A stretch of 64,000 bases of DNA from Agromyces salentinus (GTDB taxonomy: Bacteria; Actinomycetota; Actinomycetes; Actinomycetales; Microbacteriaceae): assembly GCF_009749395.1 (NCBI RefSeq), contig NZ_WBIR01000008.1, positions 62,001 to 126,000 on the forward strand, read 5' to 3'. Under the pieces are notes generated by a model that searched no databases, had not been told where the DNA came from, and was given only the letters and a program-made list of their open reading frames with translations. The position numbers and the translations under genes were made by a program. This document shows positions 53,569-61,452 of the stretch, one piece after another; positions within the stretch are counted from its first letter, which is position 1, and each line of letters starts with the position of its first letter.

Positions 53569-54558
53569 CTACCAGCGGGCGTGCACCTGGGCCCGGATGT
53601 CGCGGTCGTAGAGCTCGCGCACCGCTCGGCCGAACCCGGCCGGGAGTTCGAGCGACCCGGCCGCCGCGTTCGCGCGCGCCTGCTCGGGGTTGCGCGCGCC
53701 CGGGATGACGGAGCTCACGCCGTCTTGGGCGGCGACCCACGCGAGCGCGACCCGCGCGGCCGTCGCGTCGGGAGCGGCCTCGCGTGCGAGCCGCGTGAAC
53801 TCCGCCGCCGCGGCGACGCCGGTCTCGTAGTCGACGCCCGAGAACGTCTCGCCCACGTCGAACGCCTCGCCATGGCGGTTGTAGCTGCGGTGGTCGTTCG
53901 CCGCGAAGACCGTCTCGCTCGTGTACCGGCCCGAGAGCAGTCCGCTCGCGAGCGGCACGCGCGCGATGATGCCGACGCCCGCCTCGCGGGCGGCCGGCAG
54001 CACGTCGTCGAGCGGCTTCAGCCGGAACGCGTTGAGGATGATCTGCACCGACGCCACGTTCGGCCGTGCGATCGCGGTCAGCGCCTCGTCGACCCGCTCG
54101 ACGCTCACGCCGTACGCGGCGATCGATCCGTCGTCGACGAGGGCGTCGAGGGCGTCGAACACCCGGTCGTCGCCGTAGACCGACGTCGGCGGGCAGTGCA
54201 GCTGGACGAGGTCGACCATGTCGACGCCGAGGTTGGCCCGCGACCGGTCGATCCAGGCGCGGAAGTGCTCGGCGGAGTAGTTCTCGTGCTCCTGCGGCAG
54301 GCGGCGGCCCATCTTCGTCGCGACGGTGACGCCGGCGTCGGGGTTCGCGCGCAGCCAGGCGCCGATGAGGGATTCGCTGCGGCCGTCGCCGTAGACGTCG
54401 GCGGTGTCGAAGAAGGTGACGCCCGCGTCGTGCGCGGCGTCGAGCACGGCGAGCGCGTCGGCCTCCTCGACGTCGCCCCAATCGGCGCCGAGCTGCCAGG
54501 TTCCGAGACCGATGACCGAGACCGAGCGGCCGGTGCGGCCGAGGGTGCGACGCTGCAT
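53569..54558 (-). CDS. Aldo/keto reductase
   Basis: 329 residues from ATG at 54558 (GGAGG upstream). The catalytic tetrad is visible: D and Y in DTADVYGDGRSE, K in TKMGRR, H in LVQLHCPP. The NADPH-binding end is SSVIPGARNPEQARAN. The barrel is complete and of usual length (about 320-340). It would reduce aldehydes or ketones, including sugars, using NADPH. The -10 TAGGCT (54627-54632 on the minus strand) gives a leader of about 60 nt. Not obviously linked to its neighbours. Confidence 0.93.
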   Translation of the reverse strand: MQRRTLGRTGRSVSVIGLGTWQLGADWGDVEEADALAVLDAAHDAGVTFFDTADVYGDGRSESLIGAWLRANPDAGVTVATKMGRRLPQEHENYSAEHFRAWIDRSRANLGVDMVDLVQLHCPPTSVYGDDRVFDALDALVDDGSIAAYGVSVERVDEALTAIARPNVASVQIILNAFRLKPLDDVLPAAREAGVGIIARVPLASGLLSGRYTSETVFAANDHRSYNRHGEAFDVGETFSGVDYETGVAAAAEFTRLAREAAPDATAARVALAWVAAQDGVSSVIPGARNPEQARANAAAGSLELPAGFGRAVRELYDRDIRAQVHARW

Positions 54559-54580
54559 GGGAGTCCTCCAGATGCGATGA

Positions 54581-54685
54581 CGGATGCCGCGGCCGCGCGT
54601 CCCTCGAGGGCGGCGACCGCTCGTCGAGCCTAACGCCGTCCGCGGCATCCGCCCGCCGACGCTCAGCCGCTCGCCGCGGCATCCG
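54581..54685. repeat. Three GGATGCCGC/GCGGCATCC copies forming alternative hairpins
   Basis: CGGATGCCGCGG (54581-54592) can pair with either of two identical inverse copies CCGCGGCATCCG (54640-54651 and 54674-54685). It lies between two minus-strand genes, overlapping the promoter area of the aldo/keto reductase gene. Confidence 0.75.
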
Positions 54686-54740
54686 CCCGATCCGCAGGAG
54701 GCGTGCGAACCGGCGGGCGGGCCGGGCGCACGCCGATCGG

Positions 54741-55343
54741 TCAGACGGCCTTCGCCGGATGGAAGCGCGTCGCCGACCAGCTGTCGGCGATCGCGCTCAC
54801 CTTGGTGTCGCGCCAGCCGCTCTCGCGGAGCGCGCTGCGCACCGCCGTGTCGCCCGGCGCCGTCGTCTGCCGGCCCTTGCCGTGCACCACCCAGACCGGT
54901 GAGGCCACTCCGCATTCGCGGAACCAGACGGGCAGCGACTCCAGTTCATCGTGGTCGCGGACGACCACCACCACGAGCTCGGCCTCGAACGGCGGCACGC
55001 GGGTCGCGTCGGACAGGGCGTCCTCGAGCTCCACCACGGGGAGGTCGCCGCGCACGGCGACCGTGCGGCCCGCGGCGATGCCGAGCTTCTCGGCGAGGCT
55101 CGGCGGCGCCGTCGTGAGCGCATCGGCCCACGCGGACGCGGCGGCGCCGAGGCGGAAGCGGTACGTGTCGCCCCCCGCGACGAACGAGACCACGCCGTCG
55201 GCGGCCTGCACATGCGACAGCGCCGCCCGCTCGAGTCGCGCACGACGCTCCCCCGAGACGTGCAGCCCTCCCGATTCGAGGTGCAGCGTCACCGCCGCCA
55301 GCCCGTCATCGCTGATCCAGGTCGCTCTCGCTTGTCGTCCCAT
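54741..55343 (-). CDS. DUF3052-like protein with extra N-terminal domain
   Basis: 200 residues from ATG at 55343. The second half matches the DUF3052 pattern: SLAEKLGIAAGRTVAV, ELVVVVVRDHDELES, then a short Trp-Val strand and DTKVSAIADSWSATRF near the end, corresponding to the family's VKVCAIDDTWSGLKF. The first 75 residues are a separate, probably beta-rich domain (TLHLESGGLHVSG, YRFRLGAAASAWADAL) not usual in the short DUF3052 proteins (about 130-150 aa). No catalytic site is known. It lies 62 bp downstream of the phzF-like gene on the same strand. Confidence 0.75.
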   Translation of the reverse strand: MGRQARATWISDDGLAAVTLHLESGGLHVSGERRARLERAALSHVQAADGVVSFVAGGDTYRFRLGAAASAWADALTTAPPSLAEKLGIAAGRTVAVRGDLPVVELEDALSDATRVPPFEAELVVVVVRDHDELESLPVWFRECGVASPVWVVHGKGRQTTAPGDTAVRSALRESGWRDTKVSAIADSWSATRFHPAKAV

Positions 55344-55405
55344 GCAAATCCCCCCGGTTCATGATCGTCGCCGGGGCCACTCGATGCAATGCCCCCGAGC
55401 AGATG

Positions 55406-56290
55406 TCATGCACGCGGCACGTCGCGAGCCTCGGGTGCGGCCATCGCCACGGCCCCACCGCCGACCGTGATGCCGCCGCGCTCGGGGATGTCGACCGTGA
55501 GCTCGCCCGGCCTGCCCACATGCCGCCCCTGCTCGATGACCACCCGGGCCGGCGGCACGACCACCCCGAGCGCGCGCAGGTACCCGCCGACGGATGCCGC
55601 GGCCGATCCCGTGGCGGGGTCCTCGGTGATGCGGCCGACGGGGAACAGGTTGCGGGCCTCGAACCGCATCGGCTCCTCACCCGTGACGGCCAGCGGATGC
55701 AGCACCGTGATCGTCGCGGGCCACCCCTGCTCGTCCATGTAGGCGCGCACGGCGGCCGGGTCGAACGTGAAGCCGTCGAAGGCCGACGGGTCGTCGATCA
55801 CGAGCACGGGATGCCAGTTGCCCGCGAAGGCGAGCTTCGGCGGCAGGGTCCACGACAGCGCCGAACGCTCGAGGCCCAGCAACTCGAGCAGCCGCTCGAG
55901 GCTCGCGGCCGGCAGTTCGGCGAGGTCGGTGTCGACGCTCGTGAACGACGCGCGGGGGCCCGTGGCATCCGCCGTCGTCTCGATCTCGATCTCGCCCACG
56001 GGCGTGCCGAAGCGGATGCGGCCGTCGTGGCCGCGTTCGGCGAGCGCGATCGCGGTCGCGACCGTCGCATGCCCGCAGAACGGGACCTCGGCGATGGGCG
56101 AGAAGTACCGCACAAGGTACGCGTCGCCGTCGCGGCCGGTGACGAACGCGGTCTCGGCGAAGTCGATCTCGGCGGCGATGCGCTGCATGTCGGCCGCGCT
56201 GAGGGCCGCGGCGTCGAGCACGACGCCGGCCGGGTTGCCGCCCTCGGGGCGGTCGGTGAATGCGGCGTAGCGGAGGATCTCGGTCGACAT
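55406..56290 (-). CDS. PhzF family isomerase/epimerase-like protein
   Basis: 294 residues from ATG at 56290. The two-domain PhzF fold shows the N-terminal GGNPAGVV, the catalytic Glu region FAETAFV near residue 45, FCGHATVATA, and in the second half RNLFPVGRITEDPATGSAAA. Members isomerise small metabolites such as trans-2,3-dihydro-3-hydroxyanthranilate, but most homologues have unknown substrate. It is cytoplasmic and lies alone or with the DUF3052 gene. Upstream sit a 19-bp inverted repeat and the end of a VOC gene. Confidence 0.92.
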   Translation of the reverse strand: MSTEILRYAAFTDRPEGGNPAGVVLDAAALSAADMQRIAAEIDFAETAFVTGRDGDAYLVRYFSPIAEVPFCGHATVATAIALAERGHDGRIRFGTPVGEIEIETTADATGPRASFTSVDTDLAELPAASLERLLELLGLERSALSWTLPPKLAFAGNWHPVLVIDDPSAFDGFTFDPAAVRAYMDEQGWPATITVLHPLAVTGEEPMRFEARNLFPVGRITEDPATGSAAASVGGYLRALGVVVPPARVVIEQGRHVGRPGELTVDIPERGGITVGGGAVAMAAPEARDVPRA

Positions 56291-56321
56291 CCCTCGATGC
56301 TCGCACGTCGCCGCCGGCGAT

Positions 56322-56382
56322 GACGAGCGGATGCCGCGACGCGGGCCCCGGGGGGGCGTCATCGTCGCGGCATCCGCTCGTC
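56322..56382. repeat. 19-bp perfect inverted repeat with GGATGCCGC core
   Basis: The arm GACGAGCGGATGCCGCGAC (56322-56340) is matched exactly in inverse complement at 56364-56382, with a 23-nt G/C-rich loop. It may end the VOC gene transcript, since it follows that gene on the minus strand, but related arms occur elsewhere without such a role. Confidence 0.85.
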
Positions 56383-56408
56383 TCGGCATCCGCCCTCTCG
56401 GGCGTCGT

Positions 56409-56489
56409 GCTCGGTCAGGCGCGCTCGGTCAGGCGTCGCGCTCGGTCAGGCGTCGCGCTCGGTCGGGCGTCGCGCTCGGTCAGGCCTCC
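56409..56489. repeat. 17-bp tandem repeat over the 3' end of a VOC gene
   Basis: CGCTCGGTCAGGCGTCG is repeated at 56422-56438 and 56439-56455, with one change at 56456-56472 and a diverged copy at 56473-56489; a partial copy precedes. The stop codon of the minus-strand VOC gene (56480-56482) lies inside the last unit. Confidence 0.9.
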
Positions 56490-56920
56490 TGCTCGGCGCC
56501 GAACCGCTGCCTGGCGTCGTGCGGGATGAGCGGCCGGTCGGCCCTGGCCCTGATCTGCTGCACGGCCCACGTGTTGCCGTCGGGATCGGCGAATCCGAAG
56601 AAGGTGCCGCCGTCCTGCTCGCTGAAGACCGTGATGGGGCCGGCGTCGACGCCACGCCCGATGAGTTCGGCGCGGGCCGCCTCGGCATCGGCGACGACCA
56701 GCTGGACGCCGTGGAGGCTGCCCGGCGCCATCGCGTTCTGCGAGGGCAGGTTGCCGATGACGATCGAGCAGCCGGAGCCTCGCGGGGTCAGCTGCGCGAC
56801 GTGCATGTGCTCGTTGACGGTGTCGTGGTCGAGCTCGAAACCGACCTGGTCGCGGTAGAACGCGATCGATCGGTCGAGGTCGCCGACCGGGACGACGACG
56901 ACTTCGAGGGTCCAATCCAT
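56480..56920 (-). CDS. VOC (glyoxalase/bleomycin-resistance) family protein
   Basis: 146 residues from ATG at 56920. Two beta-alpha-beta-beta-beta modules are visible: VVVPVGDLDRSIAFYRDQVGFELD and GVQLVVADAEAARAELIGRG (parts: DLDRSIAFYRDQ, VVADAEAARAEL). The ending FADPDGNTWAVQQI is the typical metal-ligand strand. Substrate unknown. It lies 38 bp after the AHSA1-type gene and is probably in the same ArsR-controlled operon. Its stop codon and last residues fall inside a 17-bp minisatellite, so the C-terminus (GAEQEA) may be recently altered. Confidence 0.9.
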   Translation of the reverse strand: MDWTLEVVVVPVGDLDRSIAFYRDQVGFELDHDTVNEHMHVAQLTPRGSGCSIVIGNLPSQNAMAPGSLHGVQLVVADAEAARAELIGRGVDAGPITVFSEQDGGTFFGFADPDGNTWAVQQIRARADRPLIPHDARQRFGAEQEA

Positions 56921-56958
56921 GGTGTGCTCCTCGTTCTCTGAGTGGGCCGACCGGGCGG

Positions 56959-57441
56959 TCAGGCCGCGAGCAGCGCGTCGAGGCGCTCGAAGCCCTCGCG
57001 CACGCCGTGCTCCATGTTGGAGGCGATCATGCCGTCGCGAGCCTCGAGCGTGGGGTATGCCGAGTGGATGCGGATGCGCGTGCGGCCGTCGCCAAGGTCG
57101 TCGAAGGTGATCGCCTCGATGGCGACGACGTCGGGGTAGCCCTCGAACTCGAACGTCTGGATCGCGAACTCGTTCTCGCGCACCGAGTGGAAGGTGCCGT
57201 TGAACGCGAACTTGTCGCCCTCGGGGTTCACGTGCACGTAGCGGTAGCCGCCCTGGGGCACGAAGTCCCAGCGCTCGATCTGCATGTCGTAGCCGTTCGG
57301 GCCGAGCCACTGCTTGACGAGCTCGGGGTCGCGGTGCGCGTTGAAGACCGCGGCGACCGGGGCGTCGAACTCGCGCTCGAGGTCGATGAAGGGCAGCCCT
57401 TCGGGGGCGGTGATGGTGACGGGGTTGGTGGTGGTGGTCAT
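56959..57441 (-). CDS. SRPBCC/AHSA1 domain protein
   Basis: 160 residues from ATG at 57441, overlapping the ArsR stop as ATGA. The START-like fold pattern of AHSA1 is clear: LEREFDAPVAAVFNAHRDPELVKQWLGP in the first third (parts: DAPVAAVFNAHRDPELVKQW), then EAITFDDLGDGRTRI and a last long helix GMIASNMEHGVREGFERLD (parts: EHGVREGFERLDALL). Such proteins bind hydrophobic small molecules. Pairing with an ArsR-type regulator is very common. Function in this operon unknown. Confidence 0.92.
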   Translation of the reverse strand: MTTTTNPVTITAPEGLPFIDLEREFDAPVAAVFNAHRDPELVKQWLGPNGYDMQIERWDFVPQGGYRYVHVNPEGDKFAFNGTFHSVRENEFAIQTFEFEGYPDVVAIEAITFDDLGDGRTRIRIHSAYPTLEARDGMIASNMEHGVREGFERLDALLAA

Positions 57442-57860
57442 GATCTCTCTGCCTTGCGTGCGGGGTCGGCGGTAGCGCCGGCCTCGGCGGGTGCGGCGTC
57501 CGTGCCGCTGGTGGTGGCGAGCAGCGCATCGAGTGAACGGAACTGCTGCTCGTGGATCAGCCGGAAGCGGTCGATCCACGCGGTGAGGGCCTCGAGCTGT
57601 GCCGGCGCGAGGTGCACGGGCCTGCGCTGCGCGTCGCGCGTTCGCGTGACGAGCCCCGCCTGCTCGAGCACCTGGATGTGCTTGGACACGGCCTGTTTGG
57701 TGATCTGGAAGGGTTCGGCGAGTTCGTTGACCGTCGCCGGTCCGCGGCTGAGCCTCGCGATGATGCCGCGTCGCACCGGGTCGGCCAGGGCCATGAAGGC
57801 CCGGTCGAGCCGGTCGTCGGCACTCGGGTCGAGGAGCATCCGCGTATCCAACCCTTCCAT
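57438..57860 (-). CDS. ArsR-type (helix-turn-helix) transcriptional regulator
   Basis: 140 residues from ATG at 57860. The winged helix-turn-helix at 20-100 shows FMALADPVRRGIIARLS, TVNELAEPFQITKQAVSKHIQVLE and RTRDAQRRPVHLAP, the pattern of AHSA1-linked ArsR regulators. No metal-binding Cys motif is seen, so it is likely not a metal sensor. It leads an operon with AHSA1 and VOC genes. A dyad sequence directly upstream is the likely autoregulatory operator. Confidence 0.93.
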   Translation of the reverse strand: MEGLDTRMLLDPSADDRLDRAFMALADPVRRGIIARLSRGPATVNELAEPFQITKQAVSKHIQVLEQAGLVTRTRDAQRRPVHLAPAQLEALTAWIDRFRLIHEQQFRSLDALLATTSGTDAAPAEAGATADPARKAERS

Positions 57861-57863
57861 TGA

Positions 57864-57888
57864 TCAACTTGTTGGTTGACTAAGAGTA
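57864..57888 (-). promoter_or_regulatory. ArsR promoter/operator
   Basis: TCAACTTGTTGGTTGA (57864-57879), dyad TCAAC-N6-GTTGA, lies just before the ATG at 57860. A TACTCT -10 (minus strand, 57883-57888) places the transcript start inside the dyad, as expected for self-repression. Confidence 0.6.
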
Positions 57889-58011
57889 GGCCGAGCCTGC
57901 CGACCACGTCAAGCGTTCATCGAGAATCCCTCGCATCTTCGCGGCATCCGGAGCAGAATCGACGGGTCGGCTCCCGGCACAGATTCCAACGACGTCGATC
58001 TGGAGGACGCC

Positions 58012-58428
58012 ATGCCCGTCACGTTGAACCCGTATCTGAACTTCCGCGGCACGGCCCGCGAGGCGCTCGAGTTCTACCACTCGATCTTCGGCGGCACGCT
58101 GAACATGAGCACGTTCGCCGACTTCCAATCCGCCGAGTCGCCCGACGAGGCCGACCTGATCATGCACGGCCAGGTGGACGGTGCCGACGGCGTGACGCTC
58201 ATGGCGGCCGACGTGCCGATCCGCATGGAGTACCACGGCATCTCGGGCGTCTCGGTGTCGATCTCCGGCGACGACGACGCGACCATCCGCGGGCACTGGG
58301 AACGACTCTCCGAGGGCGGCACCGTGCAGCAGCCGCTCGAGGTCGCGCCCTGGGGCGACGCCTTCGGCATGCTCGTCGACCGGTTCGGCGTCAGCTGGCT
58401 GGTCAACATCTCGGGCGCCGCCGCCTAG
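58012..58428 (+). CDS. VOC family protein, PhnB-like
   Basis: 138 residues from ATG at 58012 with GGAGG upstream. The start LNPYLNFRGTAREALEFYHSIFGG is the PhnB-like pattern (parts: YLNFRGTAREALEFY); later LMAADVP and PWGDAFGMLVDRFGVSWLVN (parts: DRFGVSWLVNI) match the usual ending. Length is that of the family (about 135-145). Divergent from the ArsR gene with 151 bp between them. Substrate unknown. Confidence 0.9.
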   Translation: MPVTLNPYLNFRGTAREALEFYHSIFGGTLNMSTFADFQSAESPDEADLIMHGQVDGADGVTLMAADVPIRMEYHGISGVSVSISGDDDATIRGHWERLSEGGTVQQPLEVAPWGDAFGMLVDRFGVSWLVNISGAAA

Positions 58429-58496
58429 GCGGGGGCGTCGGGAGGAGTTCGGCACCTGCCTGATCCGGCATCGAATGCCTGACGTGGCGACGATCA

Positions 58497-58556
58497 CACG
58501 GCGGGCATCCACACGGCGGGCGTCGGCACGGCGGGCGTCGGCACGGCGGGCGACGC
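58497..58556. repeat. Four copies of a 15-bp tandem repeat
   Basis: CACGGCGGGCGTCGG at 58512-58526 and 58527-58541, with diverged units on each side (58497-58511 and 58542-58556). It lies in the 194-bp gap between the convergent PhnB-like and MarR genes, beyond both stops. Confidence 0.9.
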
Positions 58557-58622
58557 CACGCCTGCACGGCCTGCACCGCTCGGTGCGCGACGCTCAGCGC
58601 GCACCCCTCGGCTTGCCGAAGC

Positions 58623-59081
58623 TCAGCCGGCGGGCAGCGGCAGCCCGGCGCCGTGCAGCGCCTCGACGACCGGCGCCAGCTCGGGCTGCTCCTGCGCCTC
58701 GGCGAGCACGCGCTCGAGCGTCTGGTCGTGGATCGGCTTCGCCCGCTCGTAGAGCCGGCGCCCGGCCTGCGTCATCTCGGTGTAGATGCCGCGCCGATCA
58801 TCGGCGCAGAGCACGCGCGTGAGCAGCGACCGGTCTTCGAGCCGGTTCACGAGGCGGGTCGTCGCGCTGGGGCTCAGCGCGGTGGCGCGCGCGAGCTGCT
58901 GCATGCGCATGTGCCAGCCGTCCTGACGGCTGAGCGCGTCGAGCACGGTGTACTCGACGACCGAGAGATCGGCGGATGCCGCGAGCGAGCGCTCCAGTTC
59001 GCTCTCGATCAGGCCGTGCAGTGCGGCGAGCGTGCGCCATCCGTGCGCGCGCACCTCGACGGCGTCGTCGGCGATGCCCAT
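58623..59081 (-). CDS. MarR family transcriptional regulator
   Basis: 152 residues from ATG at 59081, with GGAG 6 nt upstream. The winged helix is clear: MRMQQLARATALSPSATTRLVNRLEDRSLL and the wing CADDRRGIYTEMTQAG (parts: SATTRLVNRLEDRSL, ADDRRGIYTEMT). Helices at both ends form the usual dimer interface. It is divergent from an MFS/aldo-keto reductase/DJ-1 operon, and four TAGTTGC-type sites lie between, so it most likely represses that operon and itself, responding to an aromatic or reactive compound. Confidence 0.93.
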   Translation of the reverse strand: MGIADDAVEVRAHGWRTLAALHGLIESELERSLAASADLSVVEYTVLDALSRQDGWHMRMQQLARATALSPSATTRLVNRLEDRSLLTRVLCADDRRGIYTEMTQAGRRLYERAKPIHDQTLERVLAEAQEQPELAPVVEALHGAGLPLPAG

Positions 59082-59151
59082 GTCGTCTCCAGGAGGTCGG
59101 TGTGCGGGTTGATGCACGGGTCCATGCTCGGCCTCGTGCTGGGTCTCGTGC

Positions 59152-59231
59152 AAAGTAGTTGCTTGCGCTAGGTAAATGCGTGTGCAACTATTGGACCTGC
59201 GTTTGCAATAGTCGGCGCTTGCAACTACTTT
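59152..59231. promoter_or_regulatory. MarR operator array and divergent promoters
   Basis: AAAGTAGTTGC (59152-59162) is mirrored exactly by GCAACTACTTT (59221-59231). Between them lie GCAACTA (59184-59190) and TTGCAATAGT (59203-59212). A likely MFS promoter is TTGCAA (59204-59209), 16 bp, TACTTT (59226-59231), so the right-hand site covers the -10. Confidence 0.6.
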
Positions 59232-59256
59232 CCCCCAGTGTACAGGAGAACCTCGC

Positions 59257-60519
59257 ATGCCACTCGGACTGCTCGCCCTCGCGATCGGCGCCTTCGGCAT
59301 CGGCCTCACCGAGTTCGTCATCATGGGCCTCCTGCCCGACCTCGCCGCCGACTTCGGCGTCAGCGAAGCCGCGGCCGGCTGGTTCATCTCGGGCTACGCG
59401 CTCGCCGTCGTCGTCGGTGCGCTCGTGCTCACGGCCGCCGCCACCCGCCTCCCCCGCAAGCCGGTGCTCATGGGTCTGCTCGGGCTCTTCATCGCCGGCA
59501 ACGCGATCTCCGCGCTCGCCCCCACCTACGACGCCATGATGGCCGGGCGCATCGTGGCCGCCCTCTGCCACGGCGCGTTCTTCGGCATCGGCGCGGTCGT
59601 CGCCGCCGACCTCGTCGCTCCCGCGAAGCGCGCGGGCGCCATCGCGATCATGTTCACCGGACTGACCGCCGCCAACGTGCTCGGCGTGCCGTTCGGCACG
59701 TTCCTCGGCCAGCACTTCGGATGGCGCTCCACCTTCTGGGCGATCTCGGCGATCGGCGTGCTCGCCCTCATCGGCATCGCCGCGCTCGTGCCGAGGACGC
59801 CCACGACCTCGGGTACCGGGGCGACCCCGGGCGCCGCCCCGAGCCTCCGCCGCGAACTCGGCGCCTTCCGATCGGGGCAGGTCTGGCTCTCGCTGGGCGT
59901 CACCGTGCTCGGCTTCGGCGGCATGTTCGGCGCCTTCACGTACATCGCCTACACGCTCACCGAGGTCAGCGGATTCGCCGCGACCGACGTGCCCTGGCTC
60001 CTCGTGCTCTTCGGTGCCGGACTCGTGGTCGGCAACTGGCTCGGGGGCCGGCTCGCCGACCGGTCGATCGACGGCACGCTGCTCGGCTTCCTCACCGCGC
60101 TCGTCGTCGTGCTGGCGCTCCTCGCCTGGCTCGCGGCATCCGCCGTCGCCGTCATCGTGCTCCTCGTGCTCATGGGCGGCTTCGGGTTCGGCACCGTGCC
60201 AGCACTGCAGAGCCGGGTCATGCGCTACGCCGAGCAGGCACCGACCCTCGCCTCCGGCGCGAACATCGCCGCGTTCAACCTCGGCAACGCGCTCGGCGCC
60301 TTCGCCGGCGGCATCGCGATCTCGGCCGGCCTCGGCTACACCTCGCCCATCTGGGTCGGCGCCGTCATCACCGCCGCCGCACTCGTCCTCATGGTCGTCG
60401 CGTGGGCCACGGCCCGGGCCACCGCGCCGGTGGCAGCCCCGACGGCGGGGCCCGAGCGAGCGGATGCCGCACCCCGGCCGACGACCGCGACCGGCTCGGT
60501 CGCGGCATCCGCCCTCTGA
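59257..60519 (+). CDS. MFS transporter, AraJ/Cmx-like drug exporter family
   Basis: 420 residues from ATG at 59257 (AGGAG upstream). Twelve membrane helices; helix 1 GAFGIGLTEFVIMGLLPDLA is the DHA1 signature of the AraJ/YdhP/CmlA group, with the loop 2-3 motif TRLPRKP and motif C-like GLTAANVLGVPFGTFLG (parts: TAANVLGVPFG) in helix 5. The Ala/Pro-rich tail is poorly conserved. Probably a proton-driven exporter. First gene of an operon with an aldo/keto reductase and a DJ-1 family protein, controlled by the divergent MarR regulator. Confidence 0.92.
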   Translation: MPLGLLALAIGAFGIGLTEFVIMGLLPDLAADFGVSEAAAGWFISGYALAVVVGALVLTAAATRLPRKPVLMGLLGLFIAGNAISALAPTYDAMMAGRIVAALCHGAFFGIGAVVAADLVAPAKRAGAIAIMFTGLTAANVLGVPFGTFLGQHFGWRSTFWAISAIGVLALIGIAALVPRTPTTSGTGATPGAAPSLRRELGAFRSGQVWLSLGVTVLGFGGMFGAFTYIAYTLTEVSGFAATDVPWLLVLFGAGLVVGNWLGGRLADRSIDGTLLGFLTALVVVLALLAWLAASAVAVIVLLVLMGGFGFGTVPALQSRVMRYAEQAPTLASGANIAAFNLGNALGAFAGGIAISAGLGYTSPIWVGAVITAAALVLMVVAWATARATAPVAAPTAGPERADAAPRPTTATGSVAASAL

Positions 60520-60560
60520 TCCCTCCCGTCCGTCCCCTCCCGGATCCCGAAGGGACCCAC

Positions 60561-61391
60561 ATGACCAGCGTGCCCACCATCACCCTGAACAACGGCGTGC
60601 GGATGCCGCAGCTCGGCTTCGGCGTCTTCCAGGTGCCCGACGACCAGACCACCGCGGCCGTCGCGGCGGCGCTCGAGGTCGGCTACCGCAGCATCGACAC
60701 CGCGGCCGTCTACGGCAACGAGGTCGGCGTCGGACGCGCGCTGGCCGAGTCGGGCATCCGCCGCGACGAGCTCTTCGTGACGACGAAGGTCTGGAACTCC
60801 GACCAGGGGTACGACCAGACCCTCCGCGCGTTCGACGCGAGCGCCGAGCGACTCGGACTCGACCAGCTGGACCTCTACCTGATCCACTGGCCGACGCCCG
60901 AACGCGGCCGCTACCTCGACACCTGGCGTGCGCTCGAGCGACTGCTCGCCGACGGCCGCACCCGCGCGATCGGCGTCTCGAACTTCGAGCCCGAGCACCT
61001 CGACCGGCTCGTCGAGGCGAGCGAGGTCGTTCCCGCCGTGAACCAGGTGGAGCTGCATCCGGCGATGACGAACACCGCGGTCATCGCCGCCGACGCACGA
61101 CATGGCATCGCCACCGAAGCCTGGAGCCCGCTCGCGCAGGGCGCCGTGCTCCACGAGGCATCCGTCGTCGAGATCTCCGAACGCCACGGCCGAACGCCGG
61201 CGCAGGTCGTCCTGCGCTGGCACCTGCAGCAGGGCCGCATCGTGATCCCGAAGTCGGTGACGCCCAGCCGTATCGCCGAGAACTTCGACGTGTTCGGGTT
61301 CGAACTCACCGAACTCGAGCTCGACGCCATCGACGCGCTCGACCGTGGCGGACGCACCGGCCCGCACCCGGCCGAGTTCAACGCCGCCTAG
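60561..61391 (+). CDS. Aldo/keto reductase (2,5-diketo-gluconate reductase-like)
   Basis: 276 residues from ATG at 60561 after GAAGGG. All tetrad elements are present: D and Y in SIDTAAVYGNE, K in TTKVWNSD, H in YLIHWPTPE. VIPKSVTPSRIAEN is the NADPH-binding end of the AKR3/AKR5 group, and length (about 275) fits. It likely reduces reactive aldehydes or ketones with NADPH. It lies 41 bp after the MFS gene in the MarR-controlled operon, suggesting a detoxification role. Confidence 0.95.
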   Translation: MTSVPTITLNNGVRMPQLGFGVFQVPDDQTTAAVAAALEVGYRSIDTAAVYGNEVGVGRALAESGIRRDELFVTTKVWNSDQGYDQTLRAFDASAERLGLDQLDLYLIHWPTPERGRYLDTWRALERLLADGRTRAIGVSNFEPEHLDRLVEASEVVPAVNQVELHPAMTNTAVIAADARHGIATEAWSPLAQGAVLHEASVVEISERHGRTPAQVVLRWHLQQGRIVIPKSVTPSRIAENFDVFGFELTELELDAIDALDRGGRTGPHPAEFNAA

Positions 61392-61452
61392 CCGGGCCGA
61401 TCCACCCGCACACCAGACCACCACCAACCGCCCAACCAGAACGGAACCGTCA

